Source: JAQBGV01 sp032128395
GTDB lineage: Bacteria; Planctomycetota; UBA8108; UBA1146
Assembly: GCA_032128395.1 (NCBI GenBank)
Contig: JAQBGV010000044.1
Span: 1-15,827, forward strand
Length of the DNA stretch: 15,827 bases
Direction of reading: 5' to 3'
In this document: positions 13,900 through 15,827 of the stretch, one piece after another
How the letters are laid out: each line of letters begins with the position of its first letter
How positions within the stretch are numbered: the stretch's first letter is position 1
Made by a program: the position numbers and the translations under genes
The notes under the pieces: generated by a model
The model's database searches: none
What the model was told of the DNA's origin: nothing
What the model saw: the letters and a program-made list of their open reading frames with translations, nothing else

Positions 13900-14348
13900 A
13901 GGTCGTCCGTCCCCGGCGTCCACCCCACTCCGAGAACGACGCCGGCCGGATCGAACAGCACCGTGAGGCGGTCCGAGCGCTGGTCCGTCTTGACGCGATT
14001 GTAGAAGATGAGGAGGAGCACGAAGCGCTCGGTCTGGGTGCGCTGATAGACGTACAGCTCGTCGAACAACGCCGGGTCAAGTTTGACCGTGAGCTCTTCG
14101 CCCTCGAAGCGTGCGAGGAGACGCTCGGTGAGGCCCGTCACATCGACCCGTTCGATCGCCAGGGGTGCGCCCAGCAATTCGAGCACCTCGGCACGGGTCG
14201 TCCGACCGACCTGGATCTGTGCGACGACGTCCCGCTCGATCGGATTGCCCTGGTAGTCCGTGCTGAAGACCACGCAGCCGGGGAGGAGCCAAACAAGAAG
14301 CGCGATCGCACTCGCGCCTCTTCGAGTGGCTCGTCGCAAGTCTTCCAT
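13896..14348 (-). CDS. BamE/SmpA-like lipoprotein, first gene of the operon
   Basis: The ATG at 14348 is chosen because AAGG lies 5 bp upstream. A GTG two codons earlier (14354) is less likely. The 150-residue product has a basic n-region (EDLRRATRRG), a hydrophobic core ASAIALLVWLL and lipobox LPGC with Cys 25. The mature part shows YQGNPIERDVVAQIQVGRTTRAEVLELLGAPLAIE in several pieces: the 'GN(P/R)(I/L)' turn also seen in the third copy, then the BamE-like 'G.TT..EVLELLG.P' helix. It closes with SDRLTVLFDPAGVVLGVGW, the same end block as the other two. It heads the operon, so the promoter should lie in 14349-14543. An outer-membrane assembly or stress-related role is possible, but no specific function can be read. 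Confidence 0.85.
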   Translation of the reverse strand: MEDLRRATRRGASAIALLVWLLPGCVVFSTDYQGNPIERDVVAQIQVGRTTRAEVLELLGAPLAIERVDVTGLTERLLARFEGEELTVKLDPALFDELYVYQRTQTERFVLLLIFYNRVKTDQRSDRLTVLFDPAGVVLGVGWTPGTDDL

Positions 14349-14543
14349 GATCACCTTTTCTGCCCGAAGGGGCGATTGCTGGTCGGTAGTCTCGTCGAGT
14401 GCCGCGACGCGCGAAAGGCTGTCTTCCGAGGTTCGGAGGGCTCAGAATACGCATCGGCGGTGAATTCGCACCTGAAAGAAGGTGCCTGGACAGAGATGGG
14501 GAGAAGTGCAGATGCTCCTTCCGGTGGAGAGACGAGGTGAGTC
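14349..14543. promoter_or_regulatory. Divergent promoter spacer
   Basis: These 195 bp separate the lipoprotein operon (leftward) from the coiled-coil gene (rightward) and should hold both promoters. I cannot place reliable -10/-35 boxes. A small hairpin, gcacct-gaaaga-aggtgc (14468-14485), lies in the leader of the rightward gene 58 bp before its ATG. Confidence 0.35.
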
Positions 14544-15374
14544 ATGAGCAGCAACGGAGCGCTCATCGGATTGGTCACGCTGTCGCTCGGAGCGACCGCC
14601 TACGTCGCATTTTCGATGTCGACCGCTACGGAAGAGCGGGCGGACCTCCGCTCCGTCTCGGAAAGCCCTGCCGCAGACGATGGGACGGCGCAGGCCATCG
14701 CTGGGCTCCGCAGCGAGATCACGCAGCTCGGTGAGCAGCTGGATCGACGCCTCGCTGCGATCGAGCAACAGCTCGCCACTCGGGAGGCTCTGTCGATCGG
14801 CGGCGCGGGTGGCATCGGCAGCGCTAGCGCGATGGAGGAGAACACCGAAGCGCTCGCCGCAAGGGTCGCCGAGAGCGTGCAGGGACAGATGGAGGCCCAG
14901 CTCGAGCGCCTGGCCTCGCGCCAGCGGAACCGCAACATGGGGGGGGAGTGGAAGGCTCCCATCGACGAATTGGCGGTGGAGCTCGACCTCACGGATGCGC
15001 AGAGCGAAACCGCCATGGCGATCTTCGACGACGCGCGCGATGACGTCTACGCCCTCCTGACTACTGAGCGCTCGGATGGAGGCAACTTGCTCGACGACCT
15101 CGCAACGAAGATCCGAAGCGGAGAACAGGACGCGCTGCCGAAGTTCATCGGGCGCATCTTTTCCGATCACGTCCCGAACAGCGATCAGACCTACCTGGCC
15201 AGGATGATCGCATTGTCCGAAGAGGTGCGGAGCAACCTCTCCCCGCATCTGTCCGAGGCGCAGATGAAGAGGATGCGGGATCTCAACGTGGCCGTCCTCG
15301 AGGTCGAGACCGGTTACGACCCCGTGGGCGATTACATCCGATCCAAGACTCCCTACGTACGTCCACATATTTGA
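14544..15374 (+). CDS. Membrane-anchored periplasmic coiled-coil protein with LTxxQ-type motifs
   Basis: A 276-residue protein. The ATG at 14544 has GAGG 6 bp upstream. A single hydrophobic segment (GALIGLVTLSLGATAYVAF, 5-23) would anchor or export it. Residues about 48-128 are a heptad-like coiled coil (LRSEITQLGEQLDRRLAAIEQQL, broken by a Gly-rich hinge at 85-93). The C-terminal helical domain carries ELDLTDAQ (146-153) and HLSEAQMKRM (235-244), two LTxxQ-like motifs as in Spy/CpxP-type envelope-stress and metal-sensing proteins. Those are usually chaperone-like, so a periplasmic binding or sensing role is plausible but unproven. It is transcribed away from the lipoprotein operon. The last 15 codons overlap, in another frame, a remnant of a different protein family (15331-15486), so the natural C-terminus may have been altered. 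Confidence 0.8.
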   Translation: MSSNGALIGLVTLSLGATAYVAFSMSTATEERADLRSVSESPAADDGTAQAIAGLRSEITQLGEQLDRRLAAIEQQLATREALSIGGAGGIGSASAMEENTEALAARVAESVQGQMEAQLERLASRQRNRNMGGEWKAPIDELAVELDLTDAQSETAMAIFDDARDDVYALLTTERSDGGNLLDDLATKIRSGEQDALPKFIGRIFSDHVPNSDQTYLARMIALSEEVRSNLSPHLSEAQMKRMRDLNVAVLEVETGYDPVGDYIRSKTPYVRPHI

Positions 15375-15486
15375 TTCCCAGGGAGGGGCGCTGCGGCAAT
15401 CGATCGAGTTCCACACCTCGTGCTCGCAGCCGCTGAATGCCGGCGACGAGTTCGGCAGCATCCGGGTGCTGAGCGCCACGCACTAG
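15331..15486 (+). pseudogene. C-terminal fragment of a secreted-protein domain with HTSCSQPL motif
   Basis: In the +1 frame relative to the upstream gene, 51 codons read ITSDPRLPTYVHIF, then DSQGGALRQSIEF, then HTSCSQPLNAGDEFGSIRV, ending at TAG (15484-15486). The 'FHTSCSQPL..GD.FGS' signature recurs at the C-terminus of domains in large surface proteins of marine bacteria (I recall it as DUF7467-type, unchecked). There is no start codon or signal peptide in this frame, so it is a remnant, or the product of a frameshift out of the preceding gene. It overlaps the last 44 bp of that gene. Confidence 0.5.
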
Positions 15487-15513
15487 AGAACCGTCCCAGA
15501 CCGGCTCGAGTTG

Positions 15514-15547
15514 GAGCCTCCCGTTCCGGTCGCCGGAGGGGAGGCTC
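15514..15547 (+). terminator. Hairpin terminator after the coiled-coil gene
   Basis: gagcctccc (15514-15522) pairs with gggaggctc (15539-15547). Inside, ccgg-tcg-ccgg forms a second stem, making a nearly continuous long hairpin. It is followed by TTCCTCCT, a pyrimidine-rich but weak U-tract. It lies 140 bp beyond the stop of the coiled-coil gene and 28 bp past the end of the remnant. Confidence 0.55.
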
Positions 15548-15593
15548 TTCCTCCTACAGTATTGGCGGAATTAGTTTCGCCCCGACTTGTCTG

Positions 15594-15607
15594 ACCGACC
15601 GGTCGGT
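15594..15607. promoter_or_regulatory. TetR-family-type operator palindrome
   Basis: accgacc-ggtcggt is a perfect 14-bp palindrome without spacer. Sites of this kind (ACCGACCGGTCGGT) are typical operators of TetR-family repressors. It sits 165 bp before the gene start at 15773. No TetR gene is in the window, but one could lie beyond the right edge. Confidence 0.5.
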
Positions 15608-15622
15608 AAGTTGGGTAAGTTG
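15605..15622. repeat. Tandem 9-bp direct repeat beside the palindrome
   Basis: ggtaagttg occurs twice in immediate succession (15605-15613 and 15614-15622). The first copy shares three bases with the palindrome. It may extend the operator or simply be slippage. The following 15623-15690 is clearly AT-richer and is the likely promoter zone for the gene at 15773; it contains ttgca-atgctgc-tgcaa as a short inverted repeat. Confidence 0.5.
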
Positions 15623-15772
15623 TTCAGCCATCGCAATAAATTGTGATTCTGCTCACTTTTTTGTTGCAATGCTGCTGCAATCCGGGCGAAAATCACCTCG
15701 GTCCCCCCAGCGGGCGGAGGCGAGCGCCTTCGCCAGCAGCCGCTGTGCCCCAATCGCCCTGAGGAACTTGAA

Positions 15773-15827
15773 ATGACGCTGAGCCGAAGTCTCTTGCTGC
15801 CGTCCCCCATCGCCCGCGGCCTCGCCG
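15773..15827 (+). CDS. Start of an exported(?) protein, runs off right edge
   Basis: An ATG at 15773 is preceded by GAGG about 8 bp upstream (ctgaggaacttgaaATG). Only 18 codons are present, MTLSRSLLLPSPIARGLA. The basic, then hydrophobic beginning could be a signal peptide, but too little is visible to name a family. The AT-rich upstream region with a TetR-type palindrome supports a real, regulated gene start. Confidence 0.5.
   Translation, partial: MTLSRSLLLPSPIARGLA

Noticed and set aside
14442..15479. Minus-strand 345-codon open frame
   Set aside because: It is antisense to the coiled-coil gene. That gene has a good Shine-Dalgarno sequence, an anchor helix and LTxxQ motifs.

Overview
The window looks like a piece of a high-GC chromosome from the Planctomycetota, probably a marine or otherwise environmental lineage. 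The evidence is a very large secreted protein combining a PVC-type (Planctomycetes-Verrucomicrobia-Chlamydiae) dehydrogenase propeller, HEAT repeats, a PA14-like domain and a C-terminal c-type haem motif. Two further exported proteins end in the paired 'D-x-N-x-D ... N-I-A-D' dockerin-like calcium loops that are common in this phylum. Taxonomy is inferred from protein families, not from a marker gene.

Left edge (1-911): a partial transposase gene runs off the window on the minus strand (1-271), followed by what appears to be the end of its insertion element. Directly against it lies the C-terminal remnant of a WD40-type protein (376-849). A strong hairpin terminator (871-911) closes the next minus-strand gene.

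Region 931-10308 is dominated by secreted proteins: a two-domain cohesin-like/dockerin protein (931-2181, -), about 1.3 kb with no convincing gene (2182-3477), the giant dehydrogenase/cytochrome protein (3478-7218, -), a divergent zinc-ribbon membrane protein (7473-8876, +), and a beta-propeller/dockerin protein (8863-10308, -) whose 3' end overlaps the previous gene tail to tail by 14 bp.

Region 10530-12512 (-) is a compact stress or proteostasis operon. In transcription order it holds a possible 26-residue leader ORF with a strong Shine-Dalgarno sequence that may be sequestered in a hairpin, a small eRF1-like protein, an Hsp20-like protein and a DnaJ-type co-chaperone. The last two overlap by 8 bp. 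A tRNA-Arg(CCU) gene (12721-12794, +) follows.

Region 13094-14348 (-) is a three-gene operon of small lipoproteins joined by 4-bp start/stop overlaps. The three look like diverged tandem copies of one BamE/SmpA-like fold. Divergently transcribed is a membrane-anchored coiled-coil protein with LTxxQ-type motifs (14544-15374, +). Its 3' end overlaps, in another frame, a 51-codon remnant of a secreted-protein C-terminus with an HTSCSQPL motif. After a terminator-like hairpin come a perfect TetR-type palindrome (15594-15607) and the first 18 codons of a gene that runs off the right edge (15773-15827).

The points most worth following up are the transposase/WD40 junction, the structured leader of the eRF1-like/Hsp20/DnaJ operon, the triplicated lipoproteins, and the frame-shifted remnant at 15331-15486. 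I see no CRISPR array, toxin-antitoxin pair, phage module or recognisable defence system.
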